The notes under the pieces were generated by a model. That model was given only the letters and a program-made list of their open reading frames with translations, was not told the DNA's origin and did not search any database. Both the position numbers and the translations under genes were made by a program. A stretch of DNA of 64,000 nucleotides from Halorubrum sp. GN11_10-6_MGM (GTDB lineage: Archaea; Halobacteriota; Halobacteria; Halobacteriales; Haloferacaceae): assembly GCF_005435165.1 (NCBI RefSeq), contig NZ_SGUC01000013.1, positions 23,292-87,291 on the forward strand. The letters run 5' to 3'. Positions 50,415 through 59,274 of this stretch are shown in pieces (the first letter of the stretch is position 1; each line of letters starts with the position of its first letter).

Positions 50415-50789
50415 ATGGATCTCGACGACAGGACCCGCGTCGCGGACGTGATGTCGACGCCGCTGGAGACGATCGGGGCGGACGCGCCGATCCGGGACGC
50501 CGCCCGGCGAATGCGCGACGACGACATCAGCGCGCTCGTCGTGACGACCGGCGGCGGCTGTATCGTCACGCAGAGCGACGTCGTCGGCGCAGTCGCCGAC
50601 GGGCTCGACCCGGAGACGACGACGGTCCGCGACGTGATGACCGAGGACGTCGAGACGGTGACCCCTGACCTCATGATGCAGGAGGTCGCCGCGATGATGA
50701 CCATGTACGGCGTGAAACACCTCCCGGTCGTCGACGACGACTACGTCGGGATGGTGTCGTCGACGGACATCGCCGAACACCTCTCGTAA
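50415..50789 (+). CDS. Two-CBS-domain protein, paralogue of the preceding gene
   Basis: The 124-residue CBS pair has CBS1 (VADVMSTPLETIGADAPIRD ... ISALVVTTGGGCIVTQSDVV) and CBS2 (VRDVMTEDVETVTPDLMMQE ... HLPVVDDDYVGMVSSTDIAE). It shares architecture and the HLPV...MVSxTD end with the gene at 49913, so the two probably arose by duplication and could form a heteromer. An AT-rich GTAATGA about 30 bases before the ATG suggests separate transcription. Ligand unknown. Confidence 0.9.
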   Translation: MDLDDRTRVADVMSTPLETIGADAPIRDAARRMRDDDISALVVTTGGGCIVTQSDVVGAVADGLDPETTTVRDVMTEDVETVTPDLMMQEVAAMMTMYGVKHLPVVDDDYVGMVSSTDIAEHLS

Positions 50790-50832
50790 CGGCGAGAGTC
50801 CCCGACCGCGTCTGTTCCCCGTCGGACGCCGC

Positions 50833-52077
50833 TCACAACAGCAGCAGCGGTACTCCCGCGATCACGCCCACGGCTATCAGGAGGAGGTTCCAGAGGAACA
50901 CCGGTCGGACCAGTTCGCGCGCGATACTCGCCGCGAAGGCGGTCTTGATCAGGATGCTGGCGGCGGTGCCGGCGACCACGCCCGCGACCGCGGTGTCGAC
51001 GCCGATCTGTCCGGTACCGAGGAGCGAGACGGCCGTGGTGGTCGAGGTCCCCGACGAGACCAGTCCGGCGAGGAACGACGTGGCGACGAACCCGCCCGCG
51101 CCGAACGTCTCCTCGGCGATCGCCGAGGCGAGCAGCACGAGCAGGAAGAGCCCGCCGAACGTCAGCGCGTTCCGCAGGCTGAACGGCGAGGTGAGTTCGG
51201 CCTCCATCGTCGTCCGCCAGTCGCTGCGCCACACCGCGACGCCGATCCCGGCGACGGTGATCGCGCCGAGCGGCGCCCCGACGACGAGCGCAGCCTCGGG
51301 GACGAAGGCGGCCACCACCGCAGCGTTCCGGAACGCCATCGCCGCGTTCGCGAGCAGGATCGACCCCACCGCGATCTCGCCCAGATCCGCCCGCCCCTTC
51401 GCTCGCTTCGCCATCTCGGCGACGACCGCCGTCGAGTTGACGAGTCCGCCGAAGAAACCCGTCACCGCGTAGCCGCGCCCCTGGTACCGCTTCACTAGCA
51501 CGTAGTTGACGAAGCCGATGGCGCTGACCGCCACCACGAGCGACCAGACCAGCCGCGGCTGGACCGCGTTCCACGGGTCGATCGTCTCCGCGGGGAGGAG
51601 GGGGAAGACGACGAACGCGAGGATGGTGAACTCGACCGCGCTGCGCACCTCCTGTCGAGAGAGTCCCCACGCGAAGGCGTGGAGCTCCCGTTTCAGCACG
51701 AGCAGGAGCGACGAGAGCACGGCCACCGTCACCGACTCGATGAACAGCCCCTCGGCGACGAGGACCCCCACGCCGTAGGCGACGAGCATCGACGCGGACG
51801 TCGTCAACGAGAGTCCGTCGACCTCGGCCTCGACGAAGCTCCGAACCGCCAGAAGCACCGCGCTGGCGACCACCAGCACGCCGCCGACGACGAGCAGCCC
51901 GGGCTCGTCGACGAGCGAGAACACCGCGGCCGCGAGGCTGACGAGCGCGAACGTCCGGATCCCCGCCGACTTCTGCGACCACTCCCGTTCCAGCCCGAGG
52001 AACATGCCGAGCGCGGTCGCTAACGCCAGCTTTGCGACGTTCGTCTCCAGGTAGACGAACGGGTCGACCGCCCCCAT
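50833..52077 (-). CDS. MgtC/DUF4010-type integral membrane protein
   Basis: The 414-residue protein has about 11-12 hydrophobic segments. The N-terminal third resembles MgtC/SapB (ALGMFLGLEREWSQKSAGIR; TFALVSLAAAVFSLVDEPGL) and the rest the DUF4010 domain (GYAVTGFFGGLVNSTAVVAE; FLAGLVSSGTSTTTAVSLLG, an internal sequence echo). The function of these fused proteins is unknown; a role in magnesium or other ion balance is only a guess from MgtC. Start: ATG 52077, with an immediately preceding in-frame GTG at 52080. An AT-rich palindromic region lies about 100-125 bases upstream. Confidence 0.83.
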   Translation of the reverse strand: MGAVDPFVYLETNVAKLALATALGMFLGLEREWSQKSAGIRTFALVSLAAAVFSLVDEPGLLVVGGVLVVASAVLLAVRSFVEAEVDGLSLTTSASMLVAYGVGVLVAEGLFIESVTVAVLSSLLLVLKRELHAFAWGLSRQEVRSAVEFTILAFVVFPLLPAETIDPWNAVQPRLVWSLVVAVSAIGFVNYVLVKRYQGRGYAVTGFFGGLVNSTAVVAEMAKRAKGRADLGEIAVGSILLANAAMAFRNAAVVAAFVPEAALVVGAPLGAITVAGIGVAVWRSDWRTTMEAELTSPFSLRNALTFGGLFLLVLLASAIAEETFGAGGFVATSFLAGLVSSGTSTTTAVSLLGTGQIGVDTAVAGVVAGTAASILIKTAFAASIARELVRPVFLWNLLLIAVGVIAGVPLLLL

Positions 52078-52177
52078 CACCGGATATCACCCCGTCGCGA
52101 CCGCGTTCCGCGGCCGGAGCCCGGCGATCCATCTCGCGTCCTGGTAGTCATAATCGCTCGTACTCGTCACCGATGTC

Positions 52178-52199
52178 TATAGCTTGCTATATAGTACTA
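52178..52199. promoter_or_regulatory. AT-rich palindromes between artA and the DUF4010 gene
   Basis: TATAGCTTGCTATA (52178-52191, six-base arms, two-base spacer) is followed by the palindrome TAGTACTA (52192-52199). They are the most AT-rich bases for kilobases and could be an operator or promoter for the DUF4010 gene, whose start is about 100 bases away. Confidence 0.4.
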
Positions 52200-52266
52200 T
52201 GTATTTTGAGAGTCCGGGACGCGACCGCCCCAGGTCGCCAGCCGGTGCCGGCGACCGCTCTCCGGC

Positions 52267-53229
52267 CTACCGGTTCGTCGGCTCGCGCGGGAGGTCGAGC
52301 GCCTCCGTCAGGTCGTGCTCCTCGCCGGTGATGAGGTAGAGGACGTCCTCCAAGATGACCGCGAGTTCGGGCAGCTCTCGGACCGCGAGGAAGGTGATCG
52401 CGATGAGCGCCACCACCGCCAGCAGCTGGCTCATTATCCGGTCGGAGATGAGGAACGAGACCCGATACGGGTCGGTCGCGCCGAACATCGTCAACACCAG
52501 ATCGGGGTACCAGTGCATGTACTGGTTGCCCGCCACCACCGAGATGAACGTCGTCCGGAGGATGTTCAACACGTAGATGAGCGGGAGCGACACCGCGAGC
52601 GCGCGGAGCTTCCGGGAGAGCGGCGCCTGAACGGCGGCCACGAGCCCGCCGAAGATCGCCATGCTTCCGAGCCCTGTACACGCCAACACGATGTGGATGA
52701 CGACGGTGTGGCCGTCGTCCAGCGTCCACGAGTACGCCGCGTCGTACCCCTCGCTGCTCGTCACCGCCTCCGGCGCGTAGCCGAGGAGGTCGATGAGCAT
52801 CCCCGTCTGCGTCGCGACGATCTCGATGAGGATCCGGCGCGGCTCCGGGACAGAGAAGCCGGCGACGGTGAACGCCGGAATCGTCTCGAACGGGAGGTAG
52901 ATGAATAACATGAATGCGATCGCCCGGGTGAGCGTGAACAGCGACGCGCGTCCGTCGTACAGGAGGTACCCCGCGTACACGCTGGCGGGGAAGCCGACCA
53001 AGGCGAGGATCGACTCGACGTAGCTCTGGTGTTCGAACGCGAAGTACGGCACCGTCGACAGCCAGAAGAGCCCGAACAGCGCCCACGTCGCGGCCGCGAG
53101 CGTGCGTCCCGCGGCCAACCCGCGGCTGTCGAGCAGCCACGCCGTCGCGAAGAGGATCGCGACGATCCACGCGAACGTGAACGTGTCGGGGATAACGCTC
53201 AACACCGCCGGCACGCCGTGGCCGAACAT
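52267..53229 (-). CDS. artA: Archaeosortase A
   Basis: ArtA removes the PGF-CTERM anchor of surface proteins such as the S-layer glycoprotein and links them to an archaeal lipid. The 320-residue protein has about eight membrane helices. The catalytic cysteine C184 sits in VLACTGLGSMAIFGG, and arginines R225 (LNILRTTFIS) and R264 (LISDRIMSQ) match the residues needed in Haloferax ArtA. The charged C-terminal tail is cytoplasmic. It lies 91 bases after spt5 on the same strand, in the ftsZ1-secE-spt5-artA block. Confidence 0.95.
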   Translation of the reverse strand: MFGHGVPAVLSVIPDTFTFAWIVAILFATAWLLDSRGLAAGRTLAAATWALFGLFWLSTVPYFAFEHQSYVESILALVGFPASVYAGYLLYDGRASLFTLTRAIAFMLFIYLPFETIPAFTVAGFSVPEPRRILIEIVATQTGMLIDLLGYAPEAVTSSEGYDAAYSWTLDDGHTVVIHIVLACTGLGSMAIFGGLVAAVQAPLSRKLRALAVSLPLIYVLNILRTTFISVVAGNQYMHWYPDLVLTMFGATDPYRVSFLISDRIMSQLLAVVALIAITFLAVRELPELAVILEDVLYLITGEEHDLTEALDLPREPTNR

Positions 53230-53320
53230 ATCCGTGTAGTCCGTCGTCGTCGAATAAAGCCCTTGTCGTTGCGTGCGGTTCCGGCGTCAGAGCGGAACGT
53301 CGGCCGTCGAATACGAGCGG

Positions 53321-53773
53321 CTACCGCTCCTCGCTGTCGAGGACGCGAATCTGGTCGCCGCGGACCGTCACCGGGATCGGGACGGTCGCCTCGTACAGCT
53401 CGACGGTCACCTGGTCTTTCCCCTCGTCGATGCGCTGGACGCGCGCCTTCTCGCCCTTGAACGGGCCGGCGATCAGCTCGACGATGTCGCCTTCGGCGAT
53501 CCCCTCCACGTCCGGGGTCGGCGAGAGGAAGTGTTCGACCTCGGAGAAGGGGCTCTCGGCGGGTCCGTCACCGCCCTGAATGACGCCGCGGGCGTGCGGG
53601 ATCTCGTCGAGGATGCGCCCGAACGCGGTCCCGTCGGTCGCCTCGACCATCACGTAGCTCGTGAGCTGGTCGGGGGCGATGACGGCCTGGATCTCCGGCG
53701 TCTCCTTCTCGGCGAGCATGTCGGCGACGGTGCGCTCCTGGCTCGCCGTCGTCTTGACCGAGTATATCGGCAT
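53321..53773 (-). CDS. spt5: Transcription elongation factor Spt5
   Basis: The 150-residue archaeal Spt5 (NusG homologue) has an N-terminal NGN domain (MPIYSVKTTASQERTVADML; QLTSYVMVEATDGTAFGRIL; IPHARGVIQG) that clamps RNA polymerase with Spt4, and a KOW domain (IAEGDIVELIAGPFKGEKAR ... VTVELYEATVPIPVTVRGDQ). It starts on the last base of the secE stop codon, so the secE-spt5 pair is coupled, as in most archaea and bacteria. Confidence 0.96.
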   Translation of the reverse strand: MPIYSVKTTASQERTVADMLAEKETPEIQAVIAPDQLTSYVMVEATDGTAFGRILDEIPHARGVIQGGDGPAESPFSEVEHFLSPTPDVEGIAEGDIVELIAGPFKGEKARVQRIDEGKDQVTVELYEATVPIPVTVRGDQIRVLDSEER

Positions 53774-53949
53774 TACGCGCCGACCCCCGGGAGGAGGCTC
53801 ATGATCGCGAACATCAGGAAGCCGATGAATCCGATGAGTAAGATCCCGGCGCCGGCGATCTTCGACACCTGGAGGAACTCGTCGGTGCTCGGCGTGCTCG
53901 CCAGCTTCAGCACGCGAATGTAGCTGTTGAGGTCGTACGGAACGTCCAT
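53773..53949 (-). CDS. secE: Preprotein translocase subunit SecE (Sec61 gamma)
   Basis: The 58-residue protein has a short amphipathic N-terminal helix (VPYDLNSYIRVLKLASTPST) and one membrane helix (IAGAGILLIGFIGFLMFAIM), the standard SecE form that clamps SecY. The TAA stop overlaps the spt5 start by one base. It lies 76 bases after ftsZ1 on the same strand. An AT-rich patch (GGTAAAAACC on the minus strand, about 30-40 bases upstream) may be its promoter. Confidence 0.93.
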   Translation of the reverse strand: MDVPYDLNSYIRVLKLASTPSTDEFLQVSKIAGAGILLIGFIGFLMFAIMSLLPGVGA

Positions 53950-54025
53950 GTTGTCTGCCGGTTCGAGACGAGACGGTTTTTACCTTTTGATGCGCCGCTG
54001 AGCGGTCGAGATCGGGGCGGTCGAA

Positions 54026-55186
54026 CTACTCGACGTAGTCGATGTCCTCGACGTCGCTCGGCGCGGCGTCGCCCTCCGGCGGCTCGCCGTTGCCACCGTA
54101 GATCTGGGGCGACTCGACGCCCGTCACGACGATCATCGTCCGCATCTCGCCCTCCAGCTCGTCGTCGACGGAGGTCCCCCAGATGATCCGCGCGTCGGGG
54201 TCGATCCGGTCGTATATCTCCTCGACGACGCCCTCGGCCTCCTCGATGGACATGTCGGTGCCGCCGGTGACGTTCACGAGCGCGGAGTTCGCGCCGGAGA
54301 TGTCGACGTCGAGCAGCGGCGAGCGCAGCGCGGACTTCACCGAGTCCTGCGCCTTCGAGTCGGAGTCGGACTCACCGAGCCCGATCATCGCGACGCCGCC
54401 CTTCTCCATCACGGTGCGGACGTCGGCGAAGTCGAGGTTGACCAGCCCGGGCATCGTGATGAGCTCCGTGATCCCCTTCACCGAGCGCATCAGGACCTCG
54501 TCGGACACCTTGAACGCCTGCCGGACCGGGAGCTTCCCGACCGCGTCGAGCAGGCGGTCGTTGGGGACGACGATGACCGTGTCGCTCACGTCGCGGAGCC
54601 GTTCGAGACCGGCCTCGGCGTTCGTCCGTCGGACCTCGCCCTCGGCCGTGAACGGCGTCGTGACGATGGCGATGGTCAAGGCGCCCGACTCGCGGGCCGC
54701 CTTCGCGACGACCGGCGCCGAGCCGGTCCCCGTGCCGCCGCCGAGCCCGGCGGTGACGAACACCATGTCGGAGCCGTCGATGGCGTCTTGGATCTCCTCT
54801 TGGGACTCGATGGCCGCCTCCTCGCCGACCTGCGGCAGGGAGCCGGCGCCGCGACCCTGCGTCTTCTGCTGGCCCATGAGGATCTTCGTGTCGGCCTCGA
54901 TGTTGACGAGGTGCTGGACGTCGGTGTTGGCGGCGACCAGCTTCGCGCCGTGAATACCCTCCTCGGTCATGCGGTTGACCGTGTTGCCGCCGGCGCCCCC
55001 GCAGCCGACGACCGTGATGTTCGTCTGGAGGTCTTGGAGGACGTCCTGTAGCTCGTCGTCGGTCATCGTCCCGGTCTGCGGCGGCGCGCCGGCGCTCCCC
55101 CCGGCGGCGCTCTCGCCGGCTCCCCCGGCGTCGTCTGCGGGGGCCTCTTCGGCTTCGTCGATGGCGTCCTCAACGATGGAGTCCAT
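54026..55186 (-). CDS. ftsZ1: Cell division GTPase FtsZ1
   Basis: The 386-residue tubulin-family GTPase builds the division ring scaffold. Landmarks: [20 protein letters not shown] at the start of the GTPase fold, the tubulin signature [14 protein letters not shown] (GGGTGTGS at 149-156), [10 protein letters not shown] and the T7-loop region [11 protein letters not shown]. The N-terminus [14 protein letters not shown] and location next to secE-spt5 are typical of FtsZ1 rather than FtsZ2. A promoter-like AAAAATAAATACG on the minus strand (55213-55225) lies 25-39 bases before ATG 55186. The acidic tail ends DVEDIDYVE. Confidence 0.95.
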   Translation of the reverse strand: MDSIVEDAIDEAEEAPADDAGGAGESAAGGSAGAPPQTGTMTDDELQDVLQDLQTNITVVGCGGAGGNTVNRMTEEGIHGAKLVAANTDVQHLVNIEADTKILMGQQKTQGRGAGSLPQVGEEAAIESQEEIQDAIDGSDMVFVTAGLGGGTGTGSAPVVAKAARESGALTIAIVTTPFTAEGEVRRTNAEAGLERLRDVSDTVIVVPNDRLLDAVGKLPVRQAFKVSDEVLMRSVKGITELITMPGLVNLDFADVRTVMEKGGVAMIGLGESDSDSKAQDSVKSALRSPLLDVDISGANSALVNVTGGTDMSIEEAEGVVEEIYDRIDPDARIIWGTSVDDELEGEMRTMIVVTGVESPQIYGGNGEPPEGDAAPSDVEDIDYVE

Positions 55187-55210
55187 TATGTGGTGTGGTT
55201 GCGACCCGGA

Positions 55211-55225
55211 CGTATTTATTTTTGC
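55211..55225 (-). promoter_or_regulatory. Promoter box of ftsZ1
   Basis: An A/T run (AAAAATAAATA on the minus strand) lies 25-39 bases before the ftsZ1 ATG. Confidence 0.5.
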
Positions 55226-55332
55226 CCGTTCGTCTGACGCGAGTCGGACGCCGAAATCGACGGTCTCCGCCGCCGACCGCCGAGAGTACGGGCGTCGCGC
55301 TCGCGACCGCCACACGCGGCAGCGTATATAAA

Positions 55333-56745
55333 TCAGTCGAGCGCCGACCCGTCGACCGGGAACCGGTCCGTCCGCGCCCGCGACACGGCTTCCGGCTCGA
55401 CGGTCTCGCCGTCGACCTCGACGGGCTCTCCGTCGGCCAACCGCCCGAACGCCGGCCCCTCGGGAACGCCCAGCTCCGCCGCCAGCGACGGGTCGAACGC
55501 GTCCTCGCGGGCGACGACTGCGCTCCCCTCGGGCGCCACCTCGACCGCGTCGTAGTCCGCCTCCAACACCGTCGCCAGTCCCCCGACGAGATCGGCGTAT
55601 CCGGGCGTATCCGGGCCACTCGCGAACGCGGCGCGGCCGCTCGCTCGGGTGCCATTCTGTTCCGTGTCGAAGGCGACGACGGTCGACTCCACAGCCGCCC
55701 GCGCCGCGTCGGCGTCGAGCCCCTGCGCCCGCGCGAGCAGCTCGGCCGGGAGGTCGCGGACGTCGACCGCGTCGGCGACGTCGCGGTCGCCGGCGCCCCC
55801 AACCCCGTCGGCTTTGACCGACCCGAACCGCAACCCCTCGTCGACCGGACCGATCTCGCCCTCCAGATACTCGACGAGCGGGAGCGGCGCGTCGCCGACC
55901 TCCCGGACCCACGTCTCGCTCACGACCCGATGGCCGAGGTCCTCGACGACCGCGGCGAGGTCCGGGCGGTCGCCGTCGATCACGGCGCGCTCGGCGCGGC
56001 TCCGCGCGAAGGCGGCGTCGATCACGTCTCGGTTCGCGTCCGGCGCGCCGAGGTCGGCGAGCGCCCAGTCGGCGCCCACGTGGCCCACCGCCCACTCGGT
56101 CTCGCGGACGATCCGCGTGAACCGCGGCGCGTAGTGACCGCCGCCGAACCCCACGACGTGGCGGGGGCGACTCCCGGCGTCGTCGCCGACCAGATCGGCG
56201 CCCGTCTCGCGCAGATCGAGGACCGCCCGCGCGACCGCCCGGGCCGCCTCGGGGTCCTCCCACTGCGGCTCGTCGGAGCCGAGCTCGACGAACAGGGACG
56301 GGACCGAGACGTCGGTCGGTCCGTGGTGCGTACACTCGATGCCTACCTCGTACCCGTCGGGCGCGTGCCGCGCGAGCGCCTCGACGACGCGCTTCTCGGC
56401 GCCCGGCGCGGCCCGCGCCAGCGACTCGGGCTCGCCGCCGTACTCGGCGCCGCCGAAGTTCCCGGTGACGTGCGCCGTGAGGAGTCGCCCGCTCTCCCCG
56501 GAGTGCCGGGAGACGAACGCGAGGAACTCGGGGTCGCAGTCGAACGCGCCGGTCGGGTCGGACAGGTGAATGTGGAGGTCGTCGAACTCTCGGAGTTCGA
56601 ACCCGTCGGTCCGGTAGTACGTCCCGCCCCCGTCGGCGTCGGCCAGCGAGTCGTCCTCGCGCGCCTCCCACTCGCCGAGTTCAAGCAGCCGCTCGCCGAT
56701 GTGCGCCGAGGCGCCGTCGGCCCGGCTGACGACGATCGCTATCAC
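55333..56745 (-). CDS. dtdA: Archaeal D-aminoacyl-tRNA deacylase
   Basis: The 470-residue enzyme removes D-amino acids from mischarged tRNA. It shows the archaeal DtdA layout: [40 protein letters not shown]; the histidine-rich [20 protein letters not shown] and [17 protein letters not shown] metal-binding motifs. The last 200 residues are less conserved and acidic, longer than in many archaea. It is on the same strand as ftsZ1, which lies 146 bases downstream of its stop. Start ATG 56745. Confidence 0.92.
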   Translation of the reverse strand: MIAIVVSRADGASAHIGERLLELGEWEAREDDSLADADGGGTYYRTDGFELREFDDLHIHLSDPTGAFDCDPEFLAFVSRHSGESGRLLTAHVTGNFGGAEYGGEPESLARAAPGAEKRVVEALARHAPDGYEVGIECTHHGPTDVSVPSLFVELGSDEPQWEDPEAARAVARAVLDLRETGADLVGDDAGSRPRHVVGFGGGHYAPRFTRIVRETEWAVGHVGADWALADLGAPDANRDVIDAAFARSRAERAVIDGDRPDLAAVVEDLGHRVVSETWVREVGDAPLPLVEYLEGEIGPVDEGLRFGSVKADGVGGAGDRDVADAVDVRDLPAELLARAQGLDADAARAAVESTVVAFDTEQNGTRASGRAAFASGPDTPGYADLVGGLATVLEADYDAVEVAPEGSAVVAREDAFDPSLAAELGVPEGPAFGRLADGEPVEVDGETVEPEAVSRARTDRFPVDGSALD

Positions 56746-56839
56746 GACATCGGCTCCGCGGTCCGCGACCGAATACCCGTCGGTTCCGGTCGCCGGATCG
56801 CGCCGACGGCGGCCCGGCGACCGTTGCTCGCTCCCCCCG

Positions 56840-57790
56840 CTACGGAAGCAGCAGGTACACGAAGACGCCGTACCCGACGGTGAGGACCGCGCCGTCGACG
56901 CGGGTGATCCGGTCGCGATACGCCATCACCCCGACGATGGCGGCCGTGAACGCGAGCAGCGCGGGGAACTCGAACCCGCGGACGCCCGGCGCGACGCCGA
57001 TGGGCGTCACCACGGCGACGATGCCGATGACGGCGAGGATGTTGTAGATGTTCGATCCGACGACGTTGCCGACGCTGAACTCCGCCTCGCCCCGCACCGC
57101 GGCCACGACGCTCGCGGCCAGCTCCGGCAGCGACGTGCCCAGCGCCAACACCGTGAGCCCGATGAAGATGTCCGAGAAGCCGGCGGCCGCCAACAGCGAC
57201 TCGCTCCCGTCGATCAGCCATCGCGAGCCGAGGACGAGCGCGCCGATCCCCCCGACGACGATGGCCACGTCGCGGGCCTTCGCGTCCGGCATCTCGTCCC
57301 GCTCGCTGTCGGTGATCGCCGACTGGTTCGCCTGAACCCGTCGCAGGACCGCGGCGGTGAACGCGACGAGCACGGCGAGCAGCACGACCCCGTCGACGAA
57401 CCCGACCCGCCCGTCCCAGCCGAGGCCGACGAGCAACAGCGCGGCCAGCACCATGAACGGGACGTCCCGGCGGAACACGGTGTCGGAGACGTCCAGCGGG
57501 CGGATGATCGCCGAGACGCCCAACACGAGCCCGATGTTCGCGATGTTCGAGCCGACGATCGCGCCGAGGCCGATGTCGGTCGACACCGTGACGGCGCCGA
57601 GCAGCGAGACGAACAGCTCCGGGGCGGTGGTCGCGAACGCCACGACGGTGACGCCGACGGTCGACGCCTTCAGTCCCACGGCGAGCGCGAGGTCCCTCGC
57701 GCCCGCGACGAGCAGTTCGGCGCCGGCGTACAGGAGGGCGGCACCGCCGGCGATCAACAGCAGTTCGACGAGTGGCGACCCGGGCAGCAC
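56840..57790 (-). CDS. CaCA-family sodium/calcium exchanger
   Basis: The 316-residue protein has ten to eleven membrane helices and the two inverted alpha repeats of the CaCA superfamily: VVAFATTAPELFVSLLGAVT ... IGLGAIVGSNIANIGLVLGV, and VLALGTSLPELAASVVAAVR ... FSVGNVVGSNIYNILAVIGI. The acidic residues of each repeat (PE, GSN) bind the cation. Start chosen as GTG 57790, preceded by a TATA-like CTTTTGAAAC on the minus strand; an upstream TTG at 57817 would lie inside that box. Probably exports Ca2+ against Na+. Confidence 0.9.
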   Translation of the reverse strand: MLPGSPLVELLLIAGGAALLYAGAELLVAGARDLALAVGLKASTVGVTVVAFATTAPELFVSLLGAVTVSTDIGLGAIVGSNIANIGLVLGVSAIIRPLDVSDTVFRRDVPFMVLAALLLVGLGWDGRVGFVDGVVLLAVLVAFTAAVLRRVQANQSAITDSERDEMPDAKARDVAIVVGGIGALVLGSRWLIDGSESLLAAAGFSDIFIGLTVLALGTSLPELAASVVAAVRGEAEFSVGNVVGSNIYNILAVIGIVAVVTPIGVAPGVRGFEFPALLAFTAAIVGVMAYRDRITRVDGAVLTVGYGVFVYLLLP

Positions 57791-57872
57791 GGCTCCCGGT
57801 TCGCAACGCCGTTTCAAAAGGGTCGTGATTCCGAATCGGTCGGTCCGGCGGCCGTCCCCTCCCGCTCCGCGA

Positions 57873-58067
57873 TCAGGCGTGTCCCGCCCGGAACTCGCCG
57901 TGTTTCACGCCGAGCGCGAACGCGAGCGCGCCGAAGACGAGCATCGACGGGACGACCATCATCAGTGTCGTCTGGAGGGGCATCATCCCCGCGCCGATGA
58001 GGCCGCCGGCGCCGATCGCGACGATCAGTACGAGGATCGCTACCGCGCGTGGAAGGTCGAACTCCAT
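57873..58067 (-). CDS. Small two-helix membrane protein, haloarchaeal
   Basis: The 64-residue protein has two hydrophobic helices (AVAILVLIVAIGAGGLIGAG; TTLMMVVPSMLVFGALAFAL) with a glycine-rich first helix and a short basic/His end (GVKHGEFRAGHA). GTTTAGG on the minus strand (58091-58097) is 24-30 bases before the ATG, so the gene is likely expressed. It has no recognised function and sits 82 bases upstream of the exchanger gene on the same strand. Confidence 0.65.
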   Translation of the reverse strand: MEFDLPRAVAILVLIVAIGAGGLIGAGMMPLQTTLMMVVPSMLVFGALAFALGVKHGEFRAGHA

Positions 58068-58173
58068 GGACGGGATACGTCGCGAGCGATCCTAAACGTT
58101 CGGTCCGCGGTGTCGCCTTCCGCCGCGGTGCGACGGACTCGGCGGACGGGCTGTCGGGTCGCCCCGACGGTGG

Positions 58174-59094
58174 CTACGCCTCGATGATCTCGTCGTCCTC
58201 GTCGTCGGGAATCCGGAGCTCGCCGTCGAGCGCGACCGTCGCGCGCCCGCCGACCCGAACCCCGTCCGCCTCGACGCGCACGCGGACGTGACCCGGTCGG
58301 TCGACGAAGTGCCCCTGTTCGAACCGGAGTTCGTCCGGCTCGTCGCCCTCGAAGGCGTCGACGTGGCGGAGATACCCGCCGACCGCCCCGCTCGCGGTCC
58401 CCGTGACCGGGTCCTCGGGGATGCCGAGCGAGGGGACGAACGCCCGGCCGTGAAGCGTCGAGTCCGCGTCGAGCGCGTCGAAGGTGAACGCGTACACGCC
58501 GGCGACGTCGAACTCCTCGGCGAGCGCTTCGACCGCCCCGTCGTCCGGGTCGGCCTCGCCGAGGCGCTCCAAGAAGTTCACCGGGACGACGAGGAACGGC
58601 AGCCCGGTCGACGCGACCGCGACGGGGAGGTCCGCCCCGACGTCGCGCAGCGCGGCGGGGTCGACCCCGAGCGCGGCCGCGACCCGACCGAGGTCGACGT
58701 CGACGACCTCGACGCTCGGCGCCCGCTGTCGCATCCAGACGGTCCCGTCGTCGTCGACCGCGACCGCGATCTCACCGGCGTTCGTGCGGACCGTGCGCTC
58801 GCCGCCGTCGATCGTCCCCTCGGCGAACAGGGCGCCGTACGTGGCGATCGTGGCGTGACCGCAGAGGTCTACCTCCGTCGTCGGCGAGAAGTAGCGGAGC
58901 CGGTCGTCGGCCGCGCCGCCGCCCGCTCCGTCCGCGGCGGTCAGGAACGCCGTCTCCGAGGCGCCGAGTTCGGCGGCGACCGCGGCCATCTGGTCGTCGC
59001 TCAGTCCCTCTGCGTCGGGGACGACGCCGGCGGCGTTCCCGGCCAGCGGCTCCGCGGCGAACGCGTCGACGAGCAGCGCGCGTCGGGTCTCCAT
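58174..59094 (-). CDS. PhzF-family isomerase-like protein
   Basis: The 306-residue protein has the diaminopimelate-epimerase-like twin fold of PhzF. Typical segments are ALLVDAFAAEPLAGNAAGVV near the N-terminus, where the usual F-x-G-NP/AAV motif reads LAGNAAGV, the general-acid glutamate in LGASETAFLTAAD, the FSPTTEVDLCGHATIATYGA motif and FVPSLGIPEDPVTGTASGAV at the C-terminal half. PhzF proteins isomerise or hydrolyse small cyclic acids; this one's substrate is unknown, and no phenazine genes are present. A CTTTTTGAC box lies 24-30 bases before ATG 59094. Confidence 0.92.
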   Translation of the reverse strand: METRRALLVDAFAAEPLAGNAAGVVPDAEGLSDDQMAAVAAELGASETAFLTAADGAGGGAADDRLRYFSPTTEVDLCGHATIATYGALFAEGTIDGGERTVRTNAGEIAVAVDDDGTVWMRQRAPSVEVVDVDLGRVAAALGVDPAALRDVGADLPVAVASTGLPFLVVPVNFLERLGEADPDDGAVEALAEEFDVAGVYAFTFDALDADSTLHGRAFVPSLGIPEDPVTGTASGAVGGYLRHVDAFEGDEPDELRFEQGHFVDRPGHVRVRVEADGVRVGGRATVALDGELRIPDDEDDEIIEA

Positions 59095-59244
59095 GTCCGC
59101 CCCTCCGCGGTCACGGTCAAAAAGCCTCCCGAGGGAGGCCGCTGCGACGGACGCCGGCCACCGGGCCCCCGGCTGTCCCTCTCGTCACTCGTCGCGGCGG
59201 ACGGACGGGATCGGCCGCCGAACTCCCCCACCGCCGATGTCAAT

Positions 59245-59251
59245 CCTTTTG
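59245..59251 (+). promoter_or_regulatory. TATA-like box for the alkaline phosphatase-fold gene
   Basis: CCTTTTG lies 24-30 bases before the ATG at 59275. Confidence 0.5.
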
Positions 59252-59274
59252 CCCTCGACCGCGGATGGGTGTGT

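Noticed and set aside
57791..57817. TTG start nine codons upstream for the CaCA exchanger
   Set aside because: It overlaps the likely TATA box, and haloarchaeal TTG starts are rare; GTG 57790 is preferred.
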